Shown here in pieces: positions 26,002 to 36,107 of a stretch of 64,000 bases of DNA. Where the stretch lies: NCBI RefSeq assembly GCF_013280495.1, contig NZ_JABSSX010000001.1, positions 496,001 to 560,000 on the forward strand, written 5' to 3'. The translations under genes were made by a program, and so were the position numbers. Source of the stretch: Brevibacterium permense (GTDB lineage Bacteria > Actinomycetota > Actinomycetes > Actinomycetales > Brevibacteriaceae). The notes beneath the pieces are model-generated. The model was not told the origin of the DNA. It did no database searches and saw only the letters and a program-made list of their open reading frames with translations. Every line of letters starts with the position of its first letter. The first letter of the stretch is position 1.

Positions 26002-27858
26002 TCAGGCCTCGAGAGCTTCGGACGCTTCGAGCCAGCGCAGCTCGAGTTCGTCGAGTTCGTCCTGGGACTCGCGGATCGCAGCCGTGAGCTTGGCCAGTCC
26101 CTCGAAATCGGTCTGGTCGTGGGCGGCCATCTCCTCGTGCTTCTTCGCGATCTGAGTGTTCAGCTTGTCCATCCGCCGCTCGATCGACGACAGTTCCTTC
26201 TTCGCCGCCCGGGCTTCCGCACCCGACAGCTTCGGAACCGATGCAGACCCCTCGCTCGCCGAGGCGGCCCCACCGGAACCGGTCCCGTCGGCTCCCGCTG
26301 AGGCTCCGTTCGAACCGCCTGATGCCCTGCTCGAACCGGCAGCGCCGCGGCGTTCCTGTTCGGCCCGCAGCTGCAGGTACTCTTCGACGCCGCCGGGAAC
26401 ATGGCGCAGTCCGTTGTCGAGGATCGCGTACTGCTGATCGGTGACGCGCTCCAACAGGTACCGGTCGTGGGAGACGACGATGAGAGTGCCCGGCCAGGAA
26501 TCGAGGAGATCCTCCATCGCCGCGAGCATGTCCGAGTCGACGTCATTCGTCGGCTCGTCGAGGATGATGACATTGGGTTCGGCCATGAGCAGCAGCAGAA
26601 GCTGGAGTCGGCGCTTCTGCCCGCCGGAGAGCTCCTTGACCCGGGCGGACAGATGCTCCTTCGCGAAGCCGAGCCGTTCGAGCAGCTGGGCCGGAGTGAA
26701 GTCCTTGCCTTCGATGTTGAACGAGGTCTTCGACTCTGCGAGGACCTCGCGCACACGGGATTCGGCGATGCGGGCCAGATCCTTGAACTGCTGATCGAGC
26801 ACACCGATCTGCACGGTCTTGCCGCGCTTGACCCGACCCGCATCGGGTTCGATCTCGCCGGAGACCAGACCTAAGAGCGTCGACTTCCCGGCACCGTTCG
26901 GACCGAGGATCCCGGTGCGCTCACCGGGGCCGATGCGCCACGTGACATCCTCGAGGATCGTGGTCTCGGCGAAGTGCTTGGACACGTCGAGCAGATCGAC
27001 GACGTCCTTGCCCAGGCGGGCCGTAGCCATCTTCTTCAGCTCGATCGGATTGCGCACCTCCGGCACATCGGCGATGAGCTGGTTGGCGGCTTCGATACGG
27101 AACTTCGGCTTCGACGTCCGGGCGGGAGCACCGCGTCGCAGCCATGCGAGTTCCTTGCGCATGAGATTCTGCCGCTTGGCCTCGGTGGCGGCGGCGATCC
27201 GGTCGCGCTCGACGCGCTGGAGGACATAGGCGGCATAACCGCCTTCGAAAGGCTCGACGATACGGTCGTGGACCTCCCAGGTCTTCGTGCACACCTCGTC
27301 GAGGAACCACCGGTCGTGGGTGACCAGCAGCAGGGCTCCGGCGTTCTTCGGCCACCGCCCGCGAATATGCTTCGCCAGCCACGCGATGCCGTCGACGTCG
27401 AGGTGGTTCGTCGGCTCATCGAGGATGAGCATGTCCCAATCGCCGATGAGCAGAGCCGCCAGAGCCACTCGGCGGCGCTGACCGCCGGAGAGCGAGGAGA
27501 TCCGCGCATTCCAATCGAGGTCGGAGATGAGACCGGAGATGATGTCACGGGCCTGCGGATCGGCGGCCCATTCGTGATCGGCGGCATCGCCGACGACCGA
27601 GAAGCCGACGGTTGCCTCGTCATCGAGGTCATCGCGCTGGCCGAGCATGCCCAGACGCAGCCCGCCGCGATACGTCACGCGTCCGGAATCGGGTTCGATG
27701 GTGCCCGCGAGCATGCCGAGCAGGCTCGACTTGCCGTCGCCGTTACGGCCGACGATGCCGATCATGTCGCCGGACTCGACGCCGAGAGTGACCGAGTCGA
27801 AGACGACGCGCGTGGGGTATTCGAGGTGGAGGGCTTCTGCCCCGAGGAGATGTGCCAT
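26002..27858 (-). CDS. ABC-F family ATPase, Uup-like
   Basis: A 618-residue soluble protein with two ABC domains and no membrane part. Walker A is GRNGDGKS at 37-44 and GPNGAGKS in the second domain; signatures LSGGQRRRVAL and LSGGQKRRLQL are present, with Walker B WDMLILDEPTNHL. An inter-domain linker (basic, RKELAWLRRGAP) and an acidic Ala/Ser-rich stretch plus coiled coil at the C-terminus match Uup/EttA-like members, which act on ribosomes or confer antibiotic protection. Which role applies cannot be told here. The TraR/DksA gene follows directly. Confidence 0.93.
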   Translation of the reverse strand: MAHLLGAEALHLEYPTRVVFDSVTLGVESGDMIGIVGRNGDGKSSLLGMLAGTIEPDSGRVTYRGGLRLGMLGQRDDLDDEATVGFSVVGDAADHEWAADPQARDIISGLISDLDWNARISSLSGGQRRRVALAALLIGDWDMLILDEPTNHLDVDGIAWLAKHIRGRWPKNAGALLLVTHDRWFLDEVCTKTWEVHDRIVEPFEGGYAAYVLQRVERDRIAAATEAKRQNLMRKELAWLRRGAPARTSKPKFRIEAANQLIADVPEVRNPIELKKMATARLGKDVVDLLDVSKHFAETTILEDVTWRIGPGERTGILGPNGAGKSTLLGLVSGEIEPDAGRVKRGKTVQIGVLDQQFKDLARIAESRVREVLAESKTSFNIEGKDFTPAQLLERLGFAKEHLSARVKELSGGQKRRLQLLLLLMAEPNVIILDEPTNDVDSDMLAAMEDLLDSWPGTLIVVSHDRYLLERVTDQQYAILDNGLRHVPGGVEEYLQLRAEQERRGAAGSSRASGGSNGASAGADGTGSGGAASASEGSASVPKLSGAEARAAKKELSSIERRMDKLNTQIAKKHEEMAAHDQTDFEGLAKLTAAIRESQDELDELELRWLEASEALEA

Positions 27859-28195
27859 AGCAGTCTCTAGCCTAGTTCACCGCGGTTCGCACGAGTGACC
27901 GGACGGGTCAGTCCGGCCGGCCGCCGGCCGCATCGTTTGCCCCGTCCTTCTGTCTCAAACACAAGGCGTTTTCTGTTCGCATTTCGGACCGATAACCCCA
28001 CCGCATGACGGATTATTTCTTTTTCATATCGGTGTCCGCGTTTGCGGTGCTAGCGGAGCCGCTGAAACGACTTCGGTACATTAGACTGACCGAAACTCAT
28101 TAAAATATGACAGTTCGTCCAGTGGTTTCACATTTTCGGTAGGGGCAGACAGGGCCCTCATCCGTGTGCACTGTCTGTATCAGAAAAGAGAAAAC
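27859..28195. promoter_or_regulatory. AT-richer leader upstream of the nucleoside transporter
   Basis: These 337 bases between the divergent ABC-F and BMP genes contain a lower-G+C patch around 27960-28140, consistent with promoters for both directions. A small hairpin GCGGTGCTAGCGGAGCCGC is seen near 28043. I looked for a purine-riboswitch core and found none. No gene is supported. Confidence 0.5.
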
Positions 28196-29263
28196 GTGAA
28201 GAAGCTCGCTTCAGCGGTGTCGATGATCGCCGCATCCGCCCTCGTCCTCTCGGCCTGCGGTTCAGGCGAAGGAGGCGAATCCGGTTCGGACTACCTCGCC
28301 TGCATGGTCTCCGACTCCGGCGGTTGGGACGATCAGTCCTTCAACCAGTCCGGTCGGGAGGGCATGGAGAACGCGAAGAAGAACCTCGGCATCGAAGAGA
28401 AGCTCGCCGAATCGCAGGGCGACGCGGACTTCGGGCCGAACGTCGACAACATGGTGCAGCAGGGCTGCAACCTCACCTTCGGCGTCGGATTCCTCCTCGA
28501 GGACACGATCCAGGAAGCCGCCGAAGCGAACCCGGACCTCAACTTCGCGCTCATCGACTCCACATTCTCCGACGCCGACGGCAAGCCGGTGACGATCGAC
28601 AACGCCAAGGCAGTCGTCTTCAACACCGCCGAGGCCGCGTACCTGGCCGGCTATGTTGCGGCCGCGACCTCGGAGTCGGGCAAGGTCGGCACCTTCGGCG
28701 GCATCCAGATTCCGTCGGTGACGATCTTCATGGACGGCTTCGCCGATGGCGTGGACAAGTTCAACGAGGAAAACAAGAAGGACGTCAAGCTGCTGGGCTG
28801 GAACAAGGAGAAGCAGGACGGATCGTTCTCCGGTGACTTCGAGAACCAGGGCCAGGGCCAGGAGCTGACCAAGCAGCTCATCTCGCAGGGCGCCGACGTG
28901 ATCATGCCCGTGGCCGGACCCGTCGGCCTCGGTGCCGCAGCGGCGGCGAAGGAAGCCGGCGACGTCAACCTCGTGTGGGTCGACTCCGACGGCTACGAGT
29001 CGACCGAATACGGCGACATCATCCTCACCTCGGTGGTCAAGCAGATCTCGCAGGCCGTCGAAGACACCATCAAGGAAGGCACCGAGGACAACTTCTCCAA
29101 TGAGCCCTACGTCGGCACGCTCGAGAACGAAGGCGTGGGCCTCGCTCCGTACCACGACTTCGAGGACAAGGTTCCCGAGGACGTGAAGAAGAAGGTCGAG
29201 GATCTGAAGAAGCAGATCGTCGATGGCAGCCTGGTCGTCGAGTCTGAGAGCACACCGAAGTAA
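28196..29263 (+). CDS. BMP-family nucleoside-binding lipoprotein
   Basis: A 355-residue substrate-binding lipoprotein of the basic membrane protein (BMP/PnrA/Med) family. GTG at 28196 gives VKKLASAVS and the lipobox LSAC with Cys21. The family binds purine or pyrimidine nucleosides. The mature part shows the family sequence GGWDDQSFNQSGREG and VIMPVAGPVG. It is followed by the ATPase, permeases and nucleoside-degrading enzymes. The gene is separated from the ATPase by a strong hairpin (29275-29310), which probably gives excess binding protein. Confidence 0.93.
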   Translation: MKKLASAVSMIAASALVLSACGSGEGGESGSDYLACMVSDSGGWDDQSFNQSGREGMENAKKNLGIEEKLAESQGDADFGPNVDNMVQQGCNLTFGVGFLLEDTIQEAAEANPDLNFALIDSTFSDADGKPVTIDNAKAVVFNTAEAAYLAGYVAAATSESGKVGTFGGIQIPSVTIFMDGFADGVDKFNEENKKDVKLLGWNKEKQDGSFSGDFENQGQGQELTKQLISQGADVIMPVAGPVGLGAAAAAKEAGDVNLVWVDSDGYESTEYGDIILTSVVKQISQAVEDTIKEGTEDNFSNEPYVGTLENEGVGLAPYHDFEDKVPEDVKKKVEDLKKQIVDGSLVVESESTPK

Positions 29264-29274
29264 GCTCGTCGGTT

Positions 29275-29310
29275 AAACTGCAGGGCCGAGTTCTTTCGGC
29301 CCTGCAGTTT
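29275..29310 (+). terminator. Intrinsic terminator/attenuator between lipoprotein and ATPase
   Basis: Perfect 15-base arms at 29275-29289 and 29296-29310 with a 6-base loop, followed by TTTTC. It lies about 12 bases after the lipoprotein stop and 27 bases before the ATPase start, so it is likely a partial terminator that lowers transport-complex expression. Confidence 0.9.
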
Positions 29311-29337
29311 TCAAGTTTGTGAGGAGAACCGGAAGCA

Positions 29338-30897
29338 GTGAAACTCGAGCTTCGCGGGATGACCAAGGTGTTCGGATCGTTCGTGGCCAACGACCACATC
29401 GATCTCACCATCGAACCGGGCGAGATCCACGCCCTGTTGGGTGAGAACGGCGCCGGCAAGTCCACCATGATGAATGTCCTCTACGGACTCTACGACGCCG
29501 ATGGGGGAGAGATCCTCATCGACGACAAGCCGGTGAAGTTCTCCGGGCCGGGCGACGCCGTCGCCGCGGGCATCGGCATGGTCCACCAGCATTTCATGCT
29601 CGTGCCCGTGTTCACCGTCGCCGAATCCGTGGCGCTGGGCTACGAACCGACGAAGAGCCTCGGGCTCCTCGACATCAGCGAGGCGCGCAAGAAGGTCAAG
29701 GAGATCTCTTCGCGTTTCAACTTCAATATCGACCCCGATGCCCTCGTCGAGGATCTGCCGGTCGGCGCCCAGCAGCGAGTGGAGATCATCAAGGCCCTGT
29801 CCCGGGATGCCGAGATCCTCATCCTCGACGAGCCCACGGCTGTGCTCACTCCGCAGGAGACCGACGAACTCATCTCGATCATGCGCCAGCTCAAGGAGCA
29901 GGGCACGTCGATCGTCTTCATCACCCACAAACTCCGTGAGGTCCGTGCGATCGCTGATTCGATCACGGTCATCCGCCGCGGAAAGATCGTCGGCGAGGCC
30001 TCGCCGGAGTCGACCGAGACCGAGCTGGCCAGCCAGATGGTCGGCCGAGCCGTGTCTCTGACGACCGAGAAGGATGCCGCCGATCCCGGCGATGCCACCT
30101 TCCAGGTGCGCGGACTCACCGTCGTCGACAAGGCCGAGAACGTCGTCGTCGACGATGTGTCCTTCGACGTCCGTCGCGGCGAGATCCTCGCCGTCGCGGG
30201 CGTCCAGGGCAACGGGCAGACCGAACTGGCCGAGACGATCATCGGTCTCACCGAACCGCGGTTGGGCACGATCACCCTCGACGGGAAGAAGCTCGTCGGG
30301 GATTCGGTCAAGGACCGCCTCGGTGCCGGTATCGGATTCGTTCCCGAAGATCGGTCGACCGACGGCATCATCGCGGAGTTTGCGATCCGCGAGAACATGA
30401 TCCTCGACGTCTACGATCGTGAGCCCTATGCCAAGGGCCTGAATATGCGGTCGAAGGTCATCAACGAAGAGGCGAAGAAGAAGGTCGAGGAGTTCGACAT
30501 CCGCCTCGGCAGCGTCTCCGATCCGATCTCGACCCTCTCCGGCGGAAACCAGCAGAAAGTGGTGCTCTCCCGCGAGCTCGGCCGCGATCTGCGACTGTTC
30601 ATCGCCAGCCAGCCCACCCGCGGACTCGACGTCGGATCGATCGAATTCGTGCACAAGCGCGTCATCGCCGAACGCGATTCCGGCACCCCCTGCATCATCG
30701 TCTCGACCGAACTCGACGAGGTCTACGGCCTTGCCGACCGCATCGCCGTGATGTACGCCGGGCGCATCGTCGGCATCGTGGGACCCGAGACCTCCCGCGA
30801 GGCACTGGGCCTGATGATGGCCGGCGTTCCCGCCGACGAAGCCCTCGAAGCAACGGACGACGACTCAGCCACCACCTCGGCGGAGGAGACCAAATGA
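29338..30897 (+). CDS. Nucleoside ABC transporter ATPase, double ABC domain
   Basis: A 519-residue ATPase with two ABC domains like RbsA/MglA. Walker A GENGAGKS is at 35-42; the second domain has GVQGNGQT where Lys is replaced by Gln, as expected in these. Signatures VGAQQRVEIIKAL and LSGGNQQKVVL are visible. GTG at 29338 has GAGGAG 9-14 bases upstream. The stop overlaps permease 1 (ATGA). Two permeases plus one double ATPase match the NupA/BmpC-NupPQ type nucleoside importers. Confidence 0.94.
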   Translation: MKLELRGMTKVFGSFVANDHIDLTIEPGEIHALLGENGAGKSTMMNVLYGLYDADGGEILIDDKPVKFSGPGDAVAAGIGMVHQHFMLVPVFTVAESVALGYEPTKSLGLLDISEARKKVKEISSRFNFNIDPDALVEDLPVGAQQRVEIIKALSRDAEILILDEPTAVLTPQETDELISIMRQLKEQGTSIVFITHKLREVRAIADSITVIRRGKIVGEASPESTETELASQMVGRAVSLTTEKDAADPGDATFQVRGLTVVDKAENVVVDDVSFDVRRGEILAVAGVQGNGQTELAETIIGLTEPRLGTITLDGKKLVGDSVKDRLGAGIGFVPEDRSTDGIIAEFAIRENMILDVYDREPYAKGLNMRSKVINEEAKKKVEEFDIRLGSVSDPISTLSGGNQQKVVLSRELGRDLRLFIASQPTRGLDVGSIEFVHKRVIAERDSGTPCIIVSTELDEVYGLADRIAVMYAGRIVGIVGPETSREALGLMMAGVPADEALEATDDDSATTSAEETK

Positions 30898-32126
30898 CGA
30901 CTGATATCTCACCGGCCGCTCCTTCAGCGGCACCGCCGCCGGAGTCCGAGACCGAGGACGGCAAGGAACAGACTCTGCTCCAGCAGATCATGTCGGGATC
31001 CTGGCTGGTCTCGCTGCTGGCGATCGTTCTCGCCCTTCTGTTCGGCGGTGTCCTCATCGCCGTGTCGAACGCGGAGGTCGTCGCGGCGGCCGAGAACTTC
31101 TTCGCCGCTCCCGGCGAGTTCTTCGCCACGCTCTTCCAGACCGTCGGCAACGCCTATTCGGCGCTGTTCCGCGGAGCGGTCTTCGACTGGGACGCACGCA
31201 CCACCGAACGCGCCATCCGCCCCCTGACCGAATCGATGGTCTCGGGCACCCCGCTCATCCTCACCGGTCTCGGCATCGCTCTGGCCTTCCGCTGCGGCCT
31301 GTTCAATATCGGCGGTCAGGGCCAGGTCATCCTCGGCGCGACCATTGCCGGATTCCTCGGCTACGCTATGCCGCTGCCTCCCGTCGTCCACATGCTCGTG
31401 GCCGCGATCGGCGGAATCATCGGCGGAGCGATCTGGGCCGGAATCGCCGGTGTCCTCAAGGCACGCACCGGTGCCAACGAGGTGATCGTGACGATCATGC
31501 TCAACTCGATCGCCGGCTACGCACTGGGCTACCTGCTCAAGCAGAACTGGTTCACGCACACGACCTCGGCGAACCCGCAGTCCCGCGTCATCGACGACTC
31601 CGCGCAGATGTTCCTGCTGCTGCCGCCGCCGTTCCGTCTCCACTTCGGGTTCGTCATCGCCATCCTCGCCACGATCTTCGTGTGGTGGCTGCTCGAGCGC
31701 TCGACGATCGGATTCGAGTTCAAGGCTGTCGGCGCGAACCCGCACGCGGCCCGGACCGCAGGCATCTCCGTGTCGAAGGTGACGATCCTTGTCATGATCG
31801 TCGCCGGTGCCCTGGCCGGACTCGGCGGAGCCGCTCAGGTGCTCGGCACCGAATACAAACTCACCAGCGGAATCAGCGGATCGATCGGCTTCGACGCCAT
31901 CACCGTCGCCCTGCTGGGACGGTCGAAACCGCTGGGAACGTTCCTCGCGGGCCTGCTCTTCGGCGCGTTCAAGGCCGGCGGCTACCTCATGCAGTCCCAG
32001 ACCGGTACGCCGATCGACATCGTCCTCGTCGTCCAGTCCGTCATCGTGCTGCTCATCGCGGCCCCGCCCCTGGTGAGGTCGATCTTCCGGTTGCCCACAC
32101 CGGTGCTCAAGCGGAAGGAGGACTGA
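30894..32126 (+). CDS. Nucleoside ABC transporter permease 1
   Basis: A 410-residue integral membrane permease of the BPD_transp_2 (LivH/RbsC-like) family. The first 30 residues are a Pro/Ser/Glu-rich cytoplasmic leader; then come about eight to nine helices, with GQGQVILGATIAGFLG and GANEVIVTIMLNSIAGY as family blocks. Translation is coupled to the ATPase. The 3' neighbour starts 1 base after its stop. Confidence 0.92.
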   Translation: MTTDISPAAPSAAPPPESETEDGKEQTLLQQIMSGSWLVSLLAIVLALLFGGVLIAVSNAEVVAAAENFFAAPGEFFATLFQTVGNAYSALFRGAVFDWDARTTERAIRPLTESMVSGTPLILTGLGIALAFRCGLFNIGGQGQVILGATIAGFLGYAMPLPPVVHMLVAAIGGIIGGAIWAGIAGVLKARTGANEVIVTIMLNSIAGYALGYLLKQNWFTHTTSANPQSRVIDDSAQMFLLLPPPFRLHFGFVIAILATIFVWWLLERSTIGFEFKAVGANPHAARTAGISVSKVTILVMIVAGALAGLGGAAQVLGTEYKLTSGISGSIGFDAITVALLGRSKPLGTFLAGLLFGAFKAGGYLMQSQTGTPIDIVLVVQSVIVLLIAAPPLVRSIFRLPTPVLKRKED

Positions 32127-32127
32127 G

Positions 32128-33411
32128 ATGACTGCTCAGACCATGGATAAGACACCTTCGACCCAGGTCAAGGCGCTTGCGCCGATAGCCTGGAAGTTCC
32201 CGATCGTCTATACGATCCTCGCTCTTGTCTCGCTCATCTTCTTCGGCCTCATCGGCCGTGACGGGGAGACGACCTTCCGGGTGGCCACCGGCGGAGACTT
32301 CTTCGCCATCCCCGACTTCGCCGTGTCCTCGACCGCGGCGGGGCTGACGCTGGGCATCCTGCTCGTCATCATGGCCGCCGTGTCGATCTACGTGGCGATC
32401 AAGCGCATCGACATCGGCTCGTGGTTCCCGATGCTCTTCGGCGTCATCTTCGTTCTCTCCTTCCTCGCCTGGGCCGGCGGCGGATCCGGTGGCGTCATCC
32501 CGCTGACGACCCTGCTCGCCGGTGCCCTGGCACTGTCCGTGCCGCTGATCTTCGGCGCCATGTGCGGTCTCGTGGGAGAACGTTCGGGCATCATCAACAT
32601 CGCCATCGAAGGCCAGCTGCTGGCCGGCGCGTTCCTCGCCGCGGTGGTCGCTTCGGTGGTGAAGAACCCGTACGCGGGACTTCTCGCCGCTCCCATCGCC
32701 GGTGCCCTGGTCGCCGTGGTGCTCACCTTCTTCGCAGTGAAGTACTGGGTCAACCAGATCATCATCGGTGTGGTCCTCAACGTCCTCGTCGTCGGCATCA
32801 CGAGCTTCCTCTACTCGACGGTTCTCACCCAGGACCCGGGACTGTGGAACTCCCGCCAGAAGCTGCCGAACCTCCCGATCCCGCTGCTCTCGGACATTCC
32901 GGTGCTCGGACGGGTGCTGTTCGACCAGAACATCCTCGTCTACATCATGTACGTCGTCGTCATCGCGCTGCAGATCTTCGTGTTCCGCTCGAAGTGGGGT
33001 CTGCGGATGCGCGCCGTCGGTGAGCACCCGAAGGCCGCGGACACCGTCGGCATCAAGGTCAACTTCACCCGCGTGCGCAATACGCTGCTCGCCGGTGCCA
33101 TCGCCGGCCTCGGCGGTGCCTTCTTCACCGTCGGCTCAGGACTGGCATTCGGCAAGGAGATGTCGGCCGGACAGGGCTATATCGCCCTGGCCGCGATGAT
33201 CCTGGGCAAGTGGAACCCGAAGGGTGCGCTGTTCGCGGCCCTGCTGTTCGGATTCTCCAAGAGCCTCGGCAACACTCTGCAGTCCATCGGCACCCCGGTG
33301 GCCAACGAGCTGCTGCTCATGCTGCCCTACATCGTCACCGTCTTCGCTGTCGCCGGATTCGTCGGTCGGGTCCGCCCGCCGGCCGCGGAAGGCGTGCCCT
33401 ACGTGAAGTGA
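32128..33411 (+). CDS. Nucleoside ABC transporter permease 2
   Basis: A 427-residue BPD_transp_2 permease with about ten helices. Family blocks GERSGIINIAIEGQLLAGAFLA and QIIIGVVLNVLVVGI are visible, and SAGQGYIALAAMILGKWNP corresponds to the conserved cytoplasmic segment. SD AAGGAGG lies before the ATG at 32128. The last gene of the transporter proper; cdd starts 74 bases later. Confidence 0.92.
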   Translation: MTAQTMDKTPSTQVKALAPIAWKFPIVYTILALVSLIFFGLIGRDGETTFRVATGGDFFAIPDFAVSSTAAGLTLGILLVIMAAVSIYVAIKRIDIGSWFPMLFGVIFVLSFLAWAGGGSGGVIPLTTLLAGALALSVPLIFGAMCGLVGERSGIINIAIEGQLLAGAFLAAVVASVVKNPYAGLLAAPIAGALVAVVLTFFAVKYWVNQIIIGVVLNVLVVGITSFLYSTVLTQDPGLWNSRQKLPNLPIPLLSDIPVLGRVLFDQNILVYIMYVVVIALQIFVFRSKWGLRMRAVGEHPKAADTVGIKVNFTRVRNTLLAGAIAGLGGAFFTVGSGLAFGKEMSAGQGYIALAAMILGKWNPKGALFAALLFGFSKSLGNTLQSIGTPVANELLLMLPYIVTVFAVAGFVGRVRPPAAEGVPYVK

Positions 33412-33485
33412 GCCCCGCCTCGGCGATGGATCGGCATTTCCCCTCGACCACCCCACAGTCACCACCCGAAGGAAGAGATATCCCC

Positions 33486-33992
33486 ATGACTGCCCCCGAA
33501 CCCCGCGCTTCCGCACCCGAGTCGACCGACCCCGTCTGGAGCGAGGAACCCACCCCGGTGAGCCCCGAAGACCTCAGCGAAGGCACCTGGGAGCTGCTGC
33601 GAGCCGAGGCGACACGGGCGATGGCGAAGGCCTATGTGCCGTACTCGAACTACCCTGTCGGAGCCGCCGGTCTCGTCGACGACGGTCGCATCGTCGGCGG
33701 CTGCAATATCGAGAATGCCTCGTTCGGGGTGACGCTGTGCGCGGAATGCTCGCTGGTCTCCGAGCTGTTCATGACCGGCGGGGGCCGCCTCGTCGCCTTC
33801 GACTGCGTGGACGGAGAGGGCAACACCCTCGTTCCCTGCGGGCGATGCCGACAGCTGTTGTTCGAACACGGCGGCAACGACCTCGTCATCAACATGCCCA
33901 GCGGACGCGCCCCGATGTCCGTGGTCCTGCCCGAAGCCTTCGGACCCGACCACCTGGCCGGGGCGCACGACGGCCATGAGGCCAAGCACTGA
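33486..33992 (+). CDS. cdd: Cytidine deaminase
   Basis: A 168-residue zinc enzyme converting cytidine and deoxycytidine to uridines. The zinc site is Cys85-Ala-Glu87 (CAECSLVSE) plus Cys118 and Cys121 (PCGRC), typical of the homotetrameric form with cysteine in place of His. YVPYSNYPVGAA is the substrate-binding loop. The first 30 residues are an unusual Pro-rich leader, so the true start might be nearer MAKAYVPYS, but GAAGGAAGAG lies before the ATG at 33486. Works with deoA. Confidence 0.94.
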   Translation: MTAPEPRASAPESTDPVWSEEPTPVSPEDLSEGTWELLRAEATRAMAKAYVPYSNYPVGAAGLVDDGRIVGGCNIENASFGVTLCAECSLVSELFMTGGGRLVAFDCVDGEGNTLVPCGRCRQLLFEHGGNDLVINMPSGRAPMSVVLPEAFGPDHLAGAHDGHEAKH

Positions 33993-34017
33993 TCGACGAG
34001 AACGAAGGATTGAGACC

Positions 34018-35307
34018 GTGAGCGTAGAAGCATTCGACACCGTCGACGTCATCGCCGCGAAGCGAGATGGCCGAGCCCTGAGCAAGGAGCAGATCGACTG
34101 GGTCATCGACGCCTACACCCGGGGTGCTGTCGCCGAAGAGCAGATGGCGGCCCTGGCCATGGCGATCTTCATCAACGACATGGCACCGGTTGAGATCGCG
34201 CACTGGACGCAGGCGATGATCGACTCCGGTGAGCGCATGGACTTCTCGTCCCTGTCTCGGCCCACCTCGGACAAGCATTCGACCGGGGGAGTCGGCGACA
34301 AGATCACCCTGCCCCTGGCCCCGCTCGTCGCCGTCTTCGACGTGGCCGTCCCGCAGCTGTCCGGTCGCGGCCTCGGCCACACCGGCGGCACCCTGGACAA
34401 GCTCGAATCGATTCCCGGCTGGCAGGCGGGACTGAGCAACGAGGCGATCGTCGACCAGCTCGAGGACGTCGGCGCTGTCATCTGCGCCGCCGGCTCCGGA
34501 TTGGCGCCGGCCGATAAGAAGCTCTACGCCCTGCGCGACATCACCTCGACGGTCGACTGCATTCCGCTCATCGCCTCCTCGATCATGTCGAAGAAGATCG
34601 CCGAGGGCACCTCCGGGCTCGTCCTCGACGTCAAGGTCGGCTCCGGTGCGTTCATGAAGGACCTGGCGAAGGCCCGCACGCTCGCGCAGACGATGGTCGA
34701 ACTCGGCAAGGCCGCGGGCGTCAACACCTCGGCGCTGCTGACCGATATGTCCACGCCTTTGGGCCTGACCGTCGGCAATGCCCTCGAGGTCCGCGAATCC
34801 GTCGAGGTCCTCGCCGGCGGCGGACCCGCCGACGTCGTCGATCTCACCGTGGCTCTGGCGGAGGAGATGCTGCGCCTGGCAGGCAAGACCGATGTCGATG
34901 TGCGAGCCGCGCTGGCCGACGGTCGGGCCATGGACAAGTGGAAGCAGATGATCCGCGCCCAGCACGGTGATCCGGACGCCGCCCTGCCGGTGGCCGAGCA
35001 CACCGAGATCGTCACGGCGACCGACTCCGGGGTGCTGACGAAGCTCGACGCGCTGTCGGTGGGGGTCGCCTCGTGGAGGTTGGGCGCCGGACGGGCGCGA
35101 AAGGAAGATCCGGTCCAGGACGTGGCGGGAATCGAACTGCACGCCAAGCCAGGGGACACGGTTACGGCTGGTCAGCCGCTCATGACACTGCACACGGCGA
35201 CCCCGGAACGCTTCGAACGCGCCATCGAGGCTTTGGAGTCCGCGGTCGAGATCGGCGGGGATGCCGCCTCGGTGCCGGAATCGATCATCTTCGACACGAT
35301 CACCTGA
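34018..35307 (+). CDS. deoA: Thymidine/pyrimidine-nucleoside phosphorylase
   Basis: A 429-residue nucleoside phosphorylase releasing thymine or uracil plus (deoxy)ribose 1-phosphate. [15 protein letters not shown] is the phosphate/nucleoside loop and [16 protein letters not shown] a family signature; [11 protein letters not shown] follows. GTG at 34018 is preceded by AAGGA 9 bases upstream. Length is that of the DeoA/Pdp family. Placed after cdd and before deoC for nucleoside catabolism. Confidence 0.95.
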   Translation: MSVEAFDTVDVIAAKRDGRALSKEQIDWVIDAYTRGAVAEEQMAALAMAIFINDMAPVEIAHWTQAMIDSGERMDFSSLSRPTSDKHSTGGVGDKITLPLAPLVAVFDVAVPQLSGRGLGHTGGTLDKLESIPGWQAGLSNEAIVDQLEDVGAVICAAGSGLAPADKKLYALRDITSTVDCIPLIASSIMSKKIAEGTSGLVLDVKVGSGAFMKDLAKARTLAQTMVELGKAAGVNTSALLTDMSTPLGLTVGNALEVRESVEVLAGGGPADVVDLTVALAEEMLRLAGKTDVDVRAALADGRAMDKWKQMIRAQHGDPDAALPVAEHTEIVTATDSGVLTKLDALSVGVASWRLGAGRARKEDPVQDVAGIELHAKPGDTVTAGQPLMTLHTATPERFERAIEALESAVEIGGDAASVPESIIFDTIT

Positions 35308-35390
35308 GCCGAATCGCACACTCTCAGCACTGCCGCGCGGCCGCTGGCCTCGCTACGCTGGACCTGATGACTCTGCGCGGCACCTGCACG

Positions 35391-35444
35391 CGCAACCTTG
35401 CACGACCACGCAACCTTGCACGACCACGCAACTTCGCACGACCA
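35391..35444. repeat. Three 18-bp tandem units before deoC
   Basis: CGCAACCTTGCACGACCA occurs at 35391-35408 and exactly again at 35409-35426; a third unit at 35427-35444 has two changes. The array ends 15 bases before the deoC start at 35460 and just before its SD (GGAGGA). If deoC used the in-frame ATG at 35367 the array would encode three hexapeptides (R-N-L/F-A-R-P). A leader or operator role is possible but unproved. Confidence 0.85.
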
Positions 35445-35459
35445 CTTCTGGAGGACCGA

Positions 35460-36107
35460 ATGACCAGCCGCACCGATGTCGCGAACATCATCGACCACAC
35501 CCTGCTCAAGCCCGAAGCGACCCGCGCCGACGTCGATGCCCTCGTGGCGGAGGCGAAGGAGCTGGGCGTGCTCGCGATCTGCGTGTCACCGTCCATGCTG
35601 CCGGTCACCGATCCGGGTGAGCTCGTCGTGGCGACCGTCGTCGGGTTCCCCTCCGGCCAGGTGAAGCCGGAGATCAAAGCCGCCGAGGCTGCTCAGGCCG
35701 TTGCCGACGGTGCTGCCGAAGTCGACATGGTCATCAACATCGGACAGGCCGTCGCCGGGGACTTCGACGGACTCGAGGCCGATATCCGCGGCGTGGTCGA
35801 GGCCAGCGGGGACGCCCTCGTCAAGGTCATCATCGAGTCGGCGGCGCTGGGCGACGAGCAGATCGTCGAGGCCTGCCGCCGCGCGGAGGCCGCCGGAGCC
35901 GGATTCGTCAAGACGTCGACCGGGTTCCACCCGGCCGGAGGCGCCAGCGCTCATGCTGTGTCTCTCATGCGCGAGACCGTGGGCGACCGCCTGGGAGTGA
36001 AGGCCTCCGGCGGAATCCGCACCGCCGAAGCAGCCGAGGAGATGATCGCCGCCGGCGCGTCCCGCTTGGGCCTCTCCGGCAGCGCCGCAATCCTCAACTC
36101 CCTCTAA
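35460..36107 (+). CDS. deoC: Deoxyribose-phosphate aldolase
   Basis: A 215-residue class I aldolase splitting 2-deoxyribose 5-phosphate to acetaldehyde and glyceraldehyde 3-phosphate. The Schiff-base lysine is Lys151 in [10 protein letters not shown], with Lys181 in VKASGGIR and Asp89 in [12 protein letters not shown] at 35460 has GGAGGA 5 bases upstream; the ATG at 35367 would add 31 residues including the tandem repeat. The stop TAA is the first triplet of a 66-base palindrome. Confidence 0.95.
   Translation: MTSRTDVANIIDHTLLKPEATRADVDALVAEAKELGVLAICVSPSMLPVTDPGELVVATVVGFPSGQVKPEIKAAEAAQAVADGAAEVDMVINIGQAVAGDFDGLEADIRGVVEASGDALVKVIIESAALGDEQIVEACRRAEAAGAGFVKTSTGFHPAGGASAHAVSLMRETVGDRLGVKASGGIRTAEAAEEMIAAGASRLGLSGSAAILNSL

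Noticed and set aside
27960..28195. Purine riboswitch before the nucleoside-binding gene
   Set aside because: No paired P1-P3 core with the conserved TATA and loop bases was found.
35391..35444. CRISPR array
   Set aside because: Units are contiguous 18-mers without spacers and no cas gene is near.
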